Source: Lunularia cruciata (taxonomy: Eukaryota; Streptophyta; Marchantiopsida; Lunulariales; Lunulariaceae). Taken from it: 64,000 nt of DNA. Shown piece by piece: positions 10,744-18,578 of the stretch. The notes under the pieces were generated by a model that was not told the DNA's origin, made no database searches, and worked only from the letters and a program-made list of their open reading frames with translations. A program made the position numbers and the translations under genes. The DNA lies in assembly GCA_948567375.1 (NCBI GenBank), contig OX419760.1, forward strand, positions 36,022,001-36,086,000, given 5' to 3'. Position 1 is the first letter of the stretch. The number at the start of each line of letters is the position of its first letter.

Positions 10744-13700
10744 ATGGGGAAACTTCCGGTTTTCTTTGGCAAGGATGGAGAAGATGTGGAGGCCTTTGTG
10801 AGAGACTTCAAGAGAGCTTGCATAGGAAACAATGAGAGGAGGAAGAATGAGTGGGCCTCATTATTACCAGATTTCTTTGAGGATGCAGCACTTACATGGT
10901 ATGAGTCAGAATACCAAAAGAGAGAGAGGAGAGAGGGGGAAGAGGAGTCTTGGGAGACTTTGACTTCAGCACTCATTGAGAACTTTCTTCCTGATGAGAG
11001 TTATGAGAGATTGATGAGTGAGGTTACATTTCTCAAGCAAGGAGATGGAGAGAAAGTGAGGGTCTATGTGGAAAGAGTGGAAAAGTTGGAGTCCAGATTT
11101 TGCATAGTGTTGAGGAAGGGTGGGGATGATATGGAGACTACAATGATTGGCATAGGGGCCATGCTCACCAAGAATTTTGTGGGAGGATTGAGACCACAAA
11201 TTAGAAGCAAGGTGAGATATGAGAAACCTTCTTCCAAGGTTGAAGCTATCAAGATCGCAATTCGTATGGAGGAGAGTTTGGAAGGGGATGAGAGTGATTT
11301 GGTGGTGAAGGAGGTTGTGCATCCTCCTCAAGGCTACAAGTATGGTGGAACTTCTGATACTTTGGTGACAAGGGTTGCACCACAAGTAGTAGTTGCTCCA
11401 GTTCTTGCACCTCCACCAAAAGATCCACTCCAAACCATCACAGAACAACTTGCGGATCTCAAGATCAATGTGGTGCAATTATGGGAGAAGAGAGAGGTGG
11501 ATCAGAATGTAGGGAGAGGGCCTAGGAGTTATGGAAACCATCCATATAGAGGAGGCCAACCAGCCAACAATTTCAATGATAGAAATTGTTTTGGTTGTGG
11601 GGGAAGAGGCCATATCCAAAGGAATTGCCCAAATTCCACTTACCATGGAGGAAGGGGTTATGAGGGAGCCAATAGAGGGAAAGAGGGAGGTAGTGAAACC
11701 CAAGTGGCTCCTAATCCCAACAAAGGTAAGGGGATAGCATCCATAGATGTGGTTGAGAGCAAGTATGAGAAGGGAGAGTGCTCAAACTCCAAGGGTCCTA
11801 ATTTGGAGCTTTTGGCACAAGAGAAGAAGAGAGCTCGTTTTGCAGAGGATGTTCACTCTTCTCAAGGATTTACTTCAAGCAAGGATACTCCTATGTCTAC
11901 TAGGAGCACTCGCACCTCAACACCATCAACAACAAAGACTCCAAGGAAGAAGTTGGGGATGGAGGACTTCTTGATCTCCAAGCAACAATGGAACTACAAT
12001 GTGTTGGAGGATGTTGGTAGTCACAAGGCTAACATCACAGTGGGCCAATTAATTGCTTTGAACCCTACCTTGAGAAAGGAGCTTAGAGGTGGTTTGAGTT
12101 CTACAAGGAGCAAGAAGAAGAAGAAGGCAAAAGTTCCAATATCAATGGGGGTGGTGGATGCCAAGCCAGCACCATGGGAAGCTTGTGAATATGCCTCCAA
12201 GATTGATGTGAGAGTGAATGGTCACAACATCAAGGATGCATTGGTTGATAGAGGATCAGCAGTGAATGCCATGTCAGAAAGGTTGATGAAGAAGTTGGGT
12301 ATGATACCCTCAAGAGCTTCAACATTTGTGGTGAGCATGGCAAACAAGCAACAAGTTCGACCAGTAGGAGTGATGGATAAGGTGGTAGTTTCAGTTATGG
12401 GAGTTCAAAATCTCATGACTTTCCAAGTCTTGAAGGATTCAAGCTATGACTTACTTCTTGGGAGGCCATGGTTGAGAGCAGCACGCACAACTGATCGATG
12501 GCACAAAGGGTACTTAAGGATTGGGCCATCAAACCATAGAGTCACTGTTCCTGTGACTAACACCACCAACACTTCACATTCAGATACCCCATCTTCTGAT
12601 TATTGGGAATCTGATTCTGAAGGAGGAGCTTCAGGTGTGGACACAAGCATGGAAGAGGAGACTTCCACGGAGGAGGATGAATCTGAATCTGATTCAGATG
12701 TGTATCCTTTGTGTGCTATGGATTTTGCACCTAAGCCAGAGGTTTTGAAGGACCCAGATAAATCACCATTGACACTTGAGGAGGTAGAGAGAAGGTTATC
12801 TACCCTCAAGTATGGCCCAAATGTTACCAAGGAGGAGAAGGTGAGATTTGAGGAGATTTTCCGCAAGTTCATCCATGTGTTTGCTTTTAGTTACAAGGAT
12901 TTGAAGGAAGTCACCTTGGAGGAGCACAAGATAGAGGTGGAGTCACATGCAAGACCAATCCGCCAAAAGCAACGTCGCATTAGCCCACCAATATCTTTGG
13001 TTGTGAAGGAGGAGATTGATAAGCTCAAGGAGGCTGGATTTATCTTTGAGGTGGAGAATTCAGAATGGGTGTCTCCAATTGTCATTGTGAAGAAAAAGAA
13101 TGGCAAGCTTCGGGTATGTGTGGATTACAAGAAGCTCAATGCTGTTACCAAGAAGGACTACTACCCATTGCCATTCATTGATGAGATCTTGGAGGAGGTT
13201 GCAGGTCATGAGAGGTACAGTTTTGGAGATGGTTATAGTGGATATAACCAAATCAAGATTGCACCAGAGCATCAACAACTCACCACATTCACCACACCTT
13301 GGGGAACTTACGCTTTCAAGGTCATGCCTTTTGGGCTTTGCAATGCTCCAGCCACATTCCAACGGTTCATGAACAAGGTATTTGAACCTTTCATTGGGAA
13401 ATTTGTGAGAGATTTCATTGATGACTTTTGTGTCTATGGGAGCAAGGAGGAGCACTTTGAGCACCTAATCAAAGTCTTGCAACGCTTGGATGAGGCAAAT
13501 GCATCACTCAACCCAGAGAAGTGCATTTTCGGATGTGAAGAAGGTCTACTTTTGGGGCACATCATCTCCAAGGATGGAATAGCAGTTGATCCTGAGAAGG
13601 TGAGGAAAATCTCAGACCTTCCATTCCCTTCAAGCTTGACAAAGTTACGCCAATTCTTGGGAATGGTTGGGTACTATAGGAGGTTCATCTTCTCATTTTC

Positions 13701-15570
13701 CAACAAGGCTTATGCATTGACCATCTACATGAAGAAGGGTGTAGATTACATGGTGATTTTGGAAGACAAGGAGGCTCTCAAAGCTTTTGAGGAGCTCAAG
13801 CAATCCCTTGTTGTAGCTCCAATTCTTGCTAAACCTGATTGGAGTAAGCCTTTCATCCTCTACACTGATGCTTCTAATGTAGCTATAGGATGCACTCTTA
13901 GTCAATTAGACCAAGATGGGCATGATCATCCAATAGCTTATGCTAGTAGGCAGATGGTTTCAGCAGAGAAGAACTACTCTGTCACAGAGAGAGAAGGGTT
14001 GGCAGTGATCTTTGGTCTCAAGAAGTTTAGACACTACTTGATTGGAGGGAAAGCCACAATTGTCACGGATCACAAGGCTTTGAAGTACATCTTCAACAAG
14101 CCTAATGTTGAAGGGAGACTAGCAAGGTGGATGATACTCTTGTCTGAGTATGACTACACAATTGAGGATAGGCCAGGAAAGAAACATGCAAATGCTGATT
14201 TGTTATCTAGAGCCTATGATCATGATGGAGATGAGCCAGTAGATGATTCCTTCCCGGATGAGGAGCTCATGACAATCTCAGTCACTCAAGAGATTCCAAT
14301 GGAGTACAAGGAGATTGTGGATTTTGTGACAAGAGGTAACTATCCAGAAGGGATGCATGCTAGGGAGAGGAAGGCCCTTGCAGCAAGATCTAGACCTTAC
14401 ACAATGGTGGAGGATATTCTTTTTCACCAAGGAGCAGATGGTCTACTTCGAAGAGCAGTGGGTAAGGAAGAGTCTATCCTACTCATAAAGGAGTTTCATG
14501 AAGGTTTAGTATGTGGAGGACACTTTGCAGGAAAGGTGACTGCTTTCAAGATTCTAGATGCAGGTTACCATTGGAGAGGGATTTTCAAGGATTGTCTTGA
14601 TTATTGCAAAACTTGTCATGTTTGTCAAGCTTTTGCTAGAAAGTCTACATCCACTCCACCACTTAGATCAATTCCATTGCTAGGACCTTTTGAGAAGTGG
14701 GGAATTGATTTTGTAGGACCTCTCAATAGAACCCCAAGGAACAATCGGTACATTGTGGTAGTTACTGATTACCTTACCAAGTGGGTTGAGGCTAGACCAT
14801 TGAGGGACAAGAATGAAGATGAAGTGGGTAGATTTCTTTATGAACACATTATCACTAGGTTTGGATGCCCTTTGGAGTTGGTTTCTGATAGAGGAGGAGA
14901 GTTTACAGGAAGCATTACTACAGCCATGCTACGACATTTCTCTATCACACATAGAGTAACTACATCCTATAAGCCAAATTCCAATGGCTTGGCAGAGAGA
15001 ACCAATCAGACCTTGTGCATGATGTTGGCCAAAGATGCAGAAATGGAGGGGGCTAAACATCATTGGGACAAGAGGATTCATGCAGTTTTGTGGGAGTATA
15101 GGACAACCATGAAGACTTCCACTGGATATTCTCCATTCCAATTGGTGTATGGTATTGAGTCTACCTTACCTATTCACTTTGATCTTCCTACCTTCCAAAG
15201 CATTCATAGGAGATTGAAGAAAGCACAAGGAAGTGATGCAGGGAAGTCAAGGAAGGATCAACTCATGGAGTTGGAAGAGGCAAGAGCAGTTGCTATGGTT
15301 CGAGTGGAGCAAGCCCAAAGGAAACAAAAGGAGAGCTATGACAAGAGGCAAGGCAAGAAGAAGGTGGAGCCTTTCAAAGAAGGTGATTGGGTAATGTTGT
15401 TTGATTCCATTCGATTCAAGAGAGTGCAAAAGAAGTTTTTGCCTAAGTACTTTGGACCTTTCATAGTAGAGAAGGTGTGGGGCAATTACACCTATGATCT
15501 CAAGGAGTTGGGAGGAAGACACTTTGATAGGATTAACCATGATAAGTTGAAGATGTACCATAGAAGGTAG
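10744..15570 (+). CDS. A1 gag-pol polyprotein, intact (1608 aa)
   Basis: A single open frame encodes all replication functions. The gag domain covers about residues 1-250 (A-L-T-W-Y-E-S-E-Y motif). The zinc knuckle C-F-G-C-G-G-R-G-H-I-Q-R-N-C is near 280-295. The protease lies at about 485-590 with active site V-D-R-G-S-A-V-N near 500 and L-L-L-G-R-P-W-L near 570. RT runs from about 750 to 1000 (L-R-V-C-V-D-Y near 788; F-I-D-D-F-C-V-Y-G near 892). RNase H is at about 1035-1160 (L-Y-T-D-A-S-N-V-A-I-G). Integrase follows with its HHCC finger at about 1250-1295, core Asp near 1322 and 1381, Glu near 1415 and a G-P-F motif near 1570; no chromodomain is seen. A2 has D-G-G-S where this copy has D-R-G-S, so the protease may be impaired. 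The start MGKLPVFFGKD is shared with A2. Confidence 0.95.
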   Translation: MGKLPVFFGKDGEDVEAFVRDFKRACIGNNERRKNEWASLLPDFFEDAALTWYESEYQKRERREGEEESWETLTSALIENFLPDESYERLMSEVTFLKQGDGEKVRVYVERVEKLESRFCIVLRKGGDDMETTMIGIGAMLTKNFVGGLRPQIRSKVRYEKPSSKVEAIKIAIRMEESLEGDESDLVVKEVVHPPQGYKYGGTSDTLVTRVAPQVVVAPVLAPPPKDPLQTITEQLADLKINVVQLWEKREVDQNVGRGPRSYGNHPYRGGQPANNFNDRNCFGCGGRGHIQRNCPNSTYHGGRGYEGANRGKEGGSETQVAPNPNKGKGIASIDVVESKYEKGECSNSKGPNLELLAQEKKRARFAEDVHSSQGFTSSKDTPMSTRSTRTSTPSTTKTPRKKLGMEDFLISKQQWNYNVLEDVGSHKANITVGQLIALNPTLRKELRGGLSSTRSKKKKKAKVPISMGVVDAKPAPWEACEYASKIDVRVNGHNIKDALVDRGSAVNAMSERLMKKLGMIPSRASTFVVSMANKQQVRPVGVMDKVVVSVMGVQNLMTFQVLKDSSYDLLLGRPWLRAARTTDRWHKGYLRIGPSNHRVTVPVTNTTNTSHSDTPSSDYWESDSEGGASGVDTSMEEETSTEEDESESDSDVYPLCAMDFAPKPEVLKDPDKSPLTLEEVERRLSTLKYGPNVTKEEKVRFEEIFRKFIHVFAFSYKDLKEVTLEEHKIEVESHARPIRQKQRRISPPISLVVKEEIDKLKEAGFIFEVENSEWVSPIVIVKKKNGKLRVCVDYKKLNAVTKKDYYPLPFIDEILEEVAGHERYSFGDGYSGYNQIKIAPEHQQLTTFTTPWGTYAFKVMPFGLCNAPATFQRFMNKVFEPFIGKFVRDFIDDFCVYGSKEEHFEHLIKVLQRLDEANASLNPEKCIFGCEEGLLLGHIISKDGIAVDPEKVRKISDLPFPSSLTKLRQFLGMVGYYRRFIFSFSNKAYALTIYMKKGVDYMVILEDKEALKAFEELKQSLVVAPILAKPDWSKPFILYTDASNVAIGCTLSQLDQDGHDHPIAYASRQMVSAEKNYSVTEREGLAVIFGLKKFRHYLIGGKATIVTDHKALKYIFNKPNVEGRLARWMILLSEYDYTIEDRPGKKHANADLLSRAYDHDGDEPVDDSFPDEELMTISVTQEIPMEYKEIVDFVTRGNYPEGMHARERKALAARSRPYTMVEDILFHQGADGLLRRAVGKEESILLIKEFHEGLVCGGHFAGKVTAFKILDAGYHWRGIFKDCLDYCKTCHVCQAFARKSTSTPPLRSIPLLGPFEKWGIDFVGPLNRTPRNNRYIVVVTDYLTKWVEARPLRDKNEDEVGRFLYEHIITRFGCPLELVSDRGGEFTGSITTAMLRHFSITHRVTTSYKPNSNGLAERTNQTLCMMLAKDAEMEGAKHHWDKRIHAVLWEYRTTMKTSTGYSPFQLVYGIESTLPIHFDLPTFQSIHRRLKKAQGSDAGKSRKDQLMELEEARAVAMVRVEQAQRKQKESYDKRQGKKKVEPFKEGDWVMLFDSIRFKRVQKKFLPKYFGPFIVEKVWGNYTYDLKELGGRHFDRINHDKLKMYHRR

Positions 15571-15607
15571 AGAGACCTTCACTTTGAGGACAAAGTGAAA
15601 ACTTAGT

Positions 15608-15618
15608 CCGGGGGTAAA
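15608..15618 (+). other. A1 polypurine tract
   Basis: CCGGGGGTAAA abuts the 3' LTR; identical at 43509-43519 in A2. It lies 37 bases after the gag-pol stop. Confidence 0.75.
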
Positions 15619-16297
15619 TGTAACACCCATTTGTGCATGTGTGTGGTATTGTGATATTTAGCTTGGTATTACAAGTACTTAAGAGATATTATTTATATAG
15701 AGATAAAGGATGGTTCTATATTAGTCATGGTTAGCTAAAGTTAGTCATAGCTAAGATAGATGGGACCTTACTTTAGAGGAAGTAGAAAAGATGAGCACCA
15801 CTATTTTGGATTTTAGTGTGTTGACTTGGTATTATTCCTAGGTGTTTGGCTTTGGGGAAAGAGTTGAGAACTCTTGGGCCCGCAAGCCTTTTTGTTTTGG
15901 ATTCTTCTTTAGTCCAAGGATAGCCCATGTGAAGGAATCCTTGCTTTAGTGGTTGGGTCAAGATAAGGGGAATATGCCCATGTGAATGGATATTCCTTTC
16001 TACTTTTTGACTTTACTTGACTTTTAGTCTAGTAACTTGAGTTACTACGGTAATTAGTAACTTTGGTACGTAACTATTTCACAAGTATATAAACAAGGAG
16101 TGAGGAGGTATTCATCATCCTTTCATTTGCAACTATCTCTCTCTCATTGAGTTCTCTAGTGAGCAATGTCTTGAGTCTTGGAGTGTTAGCTTTGGAGGAG
16201 TATGATGGAGTTGGGATTCCTTGCCTTCTTAGTCCATGGTGCGCTACCATAATAGCCATCAGAGGTTCATCCTGAGTGAGAGACAGGCCGGCTCACA
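15619..16297 (+). repeat. A1 3' LTR
   Basis: 679 bp, nearly identical to the 5' LTR. Followed by the target duplication GTCC, then B1 LTR sequence. Confidence 0.96.
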
Positions 16298-16301
16298 GTC
16301 C

Positions 16302-17349
16302 AGAGGTAAAGATTGTATTGCAGGTGGTAGTGAGATTAGAAGAAGAGAACTCGGAGTTGAAGAGGAGTGTAACCTGAGGTGAGGAGGAGAGAGAAGTACT
16401 GCAAGCGGAGGCAGTAGAGAGGAGTTAGGTAATTGAAGACCTGAAGATGGAAGTGAGCTATCAAGAGGATCTTGCGAGGAAGAGTGACATAGCACGAGAG
16501 AGACAGGTAGCTGAATACAAAATCTTGAAGCAGCAGTTTGCTGATTCAAGAGTAGAACTTATCCATGCTATGGCGAGGGTAGCAGCGAAGGATCAAGAGC
16601 CCGATAGAGTGATGGAGAGTATGGAGGAGAAGAAGCAACTCTGGCAAAGAGAGTTGGCTGCACGGTATAGAGAAGAAGAGAGATTACAAGAGTTACTTCG
16701 TAATCAGGAAGAGAAGATTGAACAGAAGGAGAAGGAGAAGGAAATGGTGAAAGCCGAGTTTGAGGCAAAGTTGGCAATGTACCAAGAGGAATGGCTTGCA
16801 GATTGGGAACGAGAAAGGAAGACAAGATTGGAGCCATTGAAGGAGATAGTCCTCAGGGTGAACGCGATGTTAAGTACAGAAGCCAGCGTTTGAATTGAAG
16901 AAGCGCGCCTGCACGAGTTGAAGTTGTTGGTGCAGGAGACGAGGTGAAGACAAGCGAAAGACACCGAGATGAATGCCTTGTTGATCAAATTAAGAACTCT
17001 TGTAGACAGAAAGGTTTTAGAGGTAGAGGATAACATTTCAATTAGATTAGACTTAGTGAAAGTAGAGCTAGAAAAACTTCGGAAGGATGTTAGAGTAAAA
17101 CCCAAAGTAGATAACATAGGAGTCCAAATGTCTTTGGAGTTGCCATCAGAGACATTAGAGAAGAGTGGGTTGGGAGATAAGGAGTTAGATAGATTATCCA
17201 CTAGTGAAATTTTAGATCAGGAAAGAGAATTGCTGGATCTGGTAGAAGAAGTAGAAGATCTGAAACCCGAGGACACAGTATTAGGAAGTAAGATTACTTT
17301 GGGTTTGGGTTTGAAAACCAAAGAAGAAGTAGACATCGGATTGGATTAG
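16302..17349 (+). pseudogene. B1 LTR-embedded ORF, C-terminal half
   Basis: Continues the ORF interrupted at 8501. It is strongly helical and charged, with long Glu/Lys/Arg/Gln-rich stretches typical of coiled coils (about 16320-16880 and 16960-17110). A less charged tail ends E-E-V-D-I-G-L-D and stops at 17347-17349. The same last residues close the frame in B5 3' (59343), B5 5' (36128, one residue longer) and C (45105, one change). In-frame stops near 16376, 16426, 16891 and 16945 are mostly absent from the sister copies. I infer a coiled-coil protein, possibly oligomeric; no known domain recognised. Confidence 0.7.
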
Positions 17350-18143
17350 TAACAGATTTGAGATTTGAAGAGGTAAATATGAAGAGGTGCATTATCATTT
17401 CGGATCTATAGGTTAGAACAGTTGTTGTAGAACGGTATAGTTGTTAGAACTGTCAATTGATTCACTATTTAAGAGTGGCATTCGTAGGAAATTGTTGTTC
17501 AGTGCTCATAATTTTTGAGAATAGATAAAGCAAAGTGCTGTGAAGCAGTGCTTGTCGCTTGAGCTTGATTCCCAGTATCAGCTTTGTGATTGTGTTTGTG
17601 AGTGTTTGGAGAAATTTGAAGTGCAAGTCAGTGTGTTTGTTGGATGTTGGATTCCACAGCTTTGATCTTCATTCTGTGTGTTTGATCTTGAGTGAAGTGC
17701 AATCAAAGCAATGCCTTGACAGATCTGAGAGGAATTGTAGTGTTGGTAGTATTCTGCATTTGTGAGTGCAGTGCAAAGTTGATGTGAAGCAATTTTGATC
17801 GAGGAAGTTGTGCCTTCAGTGGAGGGGTGGAACACAATTCTGAGGCAAAGTCGTTTTGCAGTGAAGTGCCATGTTCAAGAGAGCCTAAATCATCACAATC
17901 AAGATTGTTTGGAAAGATTTGTTGGTGTTGTGATTAAGGAGTGTGAATTTGTGACAAGACTGCAAATCAGTGCTTGTTACTCTCTTCTGGGTGTAGTTTC
18001 TACCTGAGAGATAAAAGAAGAACCCAAGAAGAACTACATGTTACTGTTTGACTTTGTATTTGGACATTTCTGACTCGTATCTCTGTGGGAACAAACTTTA
18101 CTTACCCGATTACTACAAAAGTGATATTTGCCGGGTTGTCACA
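17350..18143 (+). other. Non-coding 3' part of family B LTR
   Basis: About 0.79 kb between the LTR-ORF stop and the LTR end. It holds a TATA-like CTATTTAAG at 17465. It is G/T-rich with no convincing ORF, and is shared with B5, C and, shortened, with B3 and B4. Probably the R-U5 region if the downstream box is the promoter. Confidence 0.6.
17465..17473 (+). promoter_or_regulatory. Downstream TATA-like box of family B LTR
   Basis: CTATTTAAG, 116 bases after the LTR-ORF stop. Identical at 45985 (B5 5' LTR) and 59460 (B5 3' LTR); C has CTACTTAAG. If used, the LTR ORF lies in U3. Confidence 0.45.
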
Positions 18144-18334
18144 ATTTCATACATCATAGTACATCTTCTTGGGGAGCACTTGTACTATTTATTCCAAAGA
18201 AAGATGGAGGACTTTGTTTTTGTATGGATTATTGTGGGCTCAATAAACATATAGTGAGGAATGCATACCCCTTGCCTCAAATTGATGACTTGCTTGATCA
18301 ATTGATTGGAGCACAATACTTCTCCAAGTTGGAT
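18144..18334 (+). pseudogene. E: chromovirus reverse transcriptase fragment
   Basis: About 190 bases translate to the conserved RT finger/palm start of chromovirus Ty3 elements: W-G-A-L-V-L-F-I-P-K-K-D-G-G-L, then Y-P-L-P-Q-I-D-D-L-L and Y-F-S-K-L-D. It is the DNA into which B1 inserted on its left and A4 abuts on its right. Too short to assign a subfamily; it differs from D, which stops just before this motif. Confidence 0.8.
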
Positions 18335-18578
18335 TGTAACACCCATTTGTGCATATATGTGGTATTATGATATTTAGCTTAGTATTACAAACACTTGAGA
18401 GATATTATTTATATAGAGATAAAGGATGGTTCTACATTAGTCATAATTAGCTAAAGTTAGTCATAATTAAGATAGAGTGACCTACTTTAGAGGAAGTGAA
18501 AAAGATGAGCACCACTATTTTGGATTCTAGTGTGTTAACTTGATATTATTCCTAGGTGTTTGGCTTTGAGGAAAGAGT
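18335..18578 (+). repeat. A4: truncated family A LTR
   Basis: Matches the first ~240 bases of the A LTR (TGTAACACCC start), with visible divergence. It breaks off after GAGGAAAGAG, where minus-strand B2 begins. No internal region or second LTR, so it is an old fragment. Confidence 0.85.

Larger units (their letters stand above)
8502..16297 (+). mobile_element. A1: complete Ty3/gypsy element with intact gag-pol
   Basis: A 7796-bp element: 679-bp LTRs at 8502-9180 and 15619-16297, tRNA-Asp-like primer site, small zinc-knuckle ORF, 1608-codon gag-pol and polypurine tract. It is flanked by a 4-bp duplication GTCC. I see at least two LTR-to-LTR differences (near 8868 and 8990), so the insertion is young. 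It sits in the LTR ORF of B1. It appears coding-competent apart from a protease active-site change (see gag-pol). Confidence 0.96.
1..18143 (+). mobile_element. B1: long-LTR Ty3/gypsy element (5' LTR cut by window edge), hosting A1
   Basis: The order is LTR tail (1-397), tRNA-Asp-like primer site (405), gag, protease, RT, RNase H, integrase, purine tract (6553) and a 3' LTR that starts TGTGGTGCCC at 6569 and ends GTTGTCACA at 18143. The internal region is about 6.17 kb. The 3' LTR is about 3.77 kb once the 7.8 kb A1 insertion is removed. Gag and pol carry many stops and frameshifts, so this copy is dead. RT motifs (F-I-D-D-F-C-V-F-G) and the primer site fit the OTA (Tat/Athila-like) side of Ty3, with no chromodomain seen. 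The left target duplication is outside the window; the right flank is ATTTC. Confidence 0.93.
6569..18143 (+). repeat. B1 3' LTR, about 3.77 kb, split by A1
   Basis: Starts TGTGGTGCCC, ends GTTGTCACA. It consists of 6569-8501 and 16302-18143, joined across A1, whose 4-bp duplication GTCC is at 8498-8501 and 16298-16301. About 0.55 kb of leader carries a TATA-like box at 6951, then an ORF of about 810 codons (7118-17349 across A1), then about 0.79 kb of non-coding sequence with a second TATA-like box at 17465. Confidence 0.92.

Noticed and set aside
10966-11478. Minus-strand frames of 170, 134 and 127 aa inside the A gag-pol region
   Set aside because: Antisense shadows of a long, well-supported coding frame, recurring in A2 only through sequence identity.
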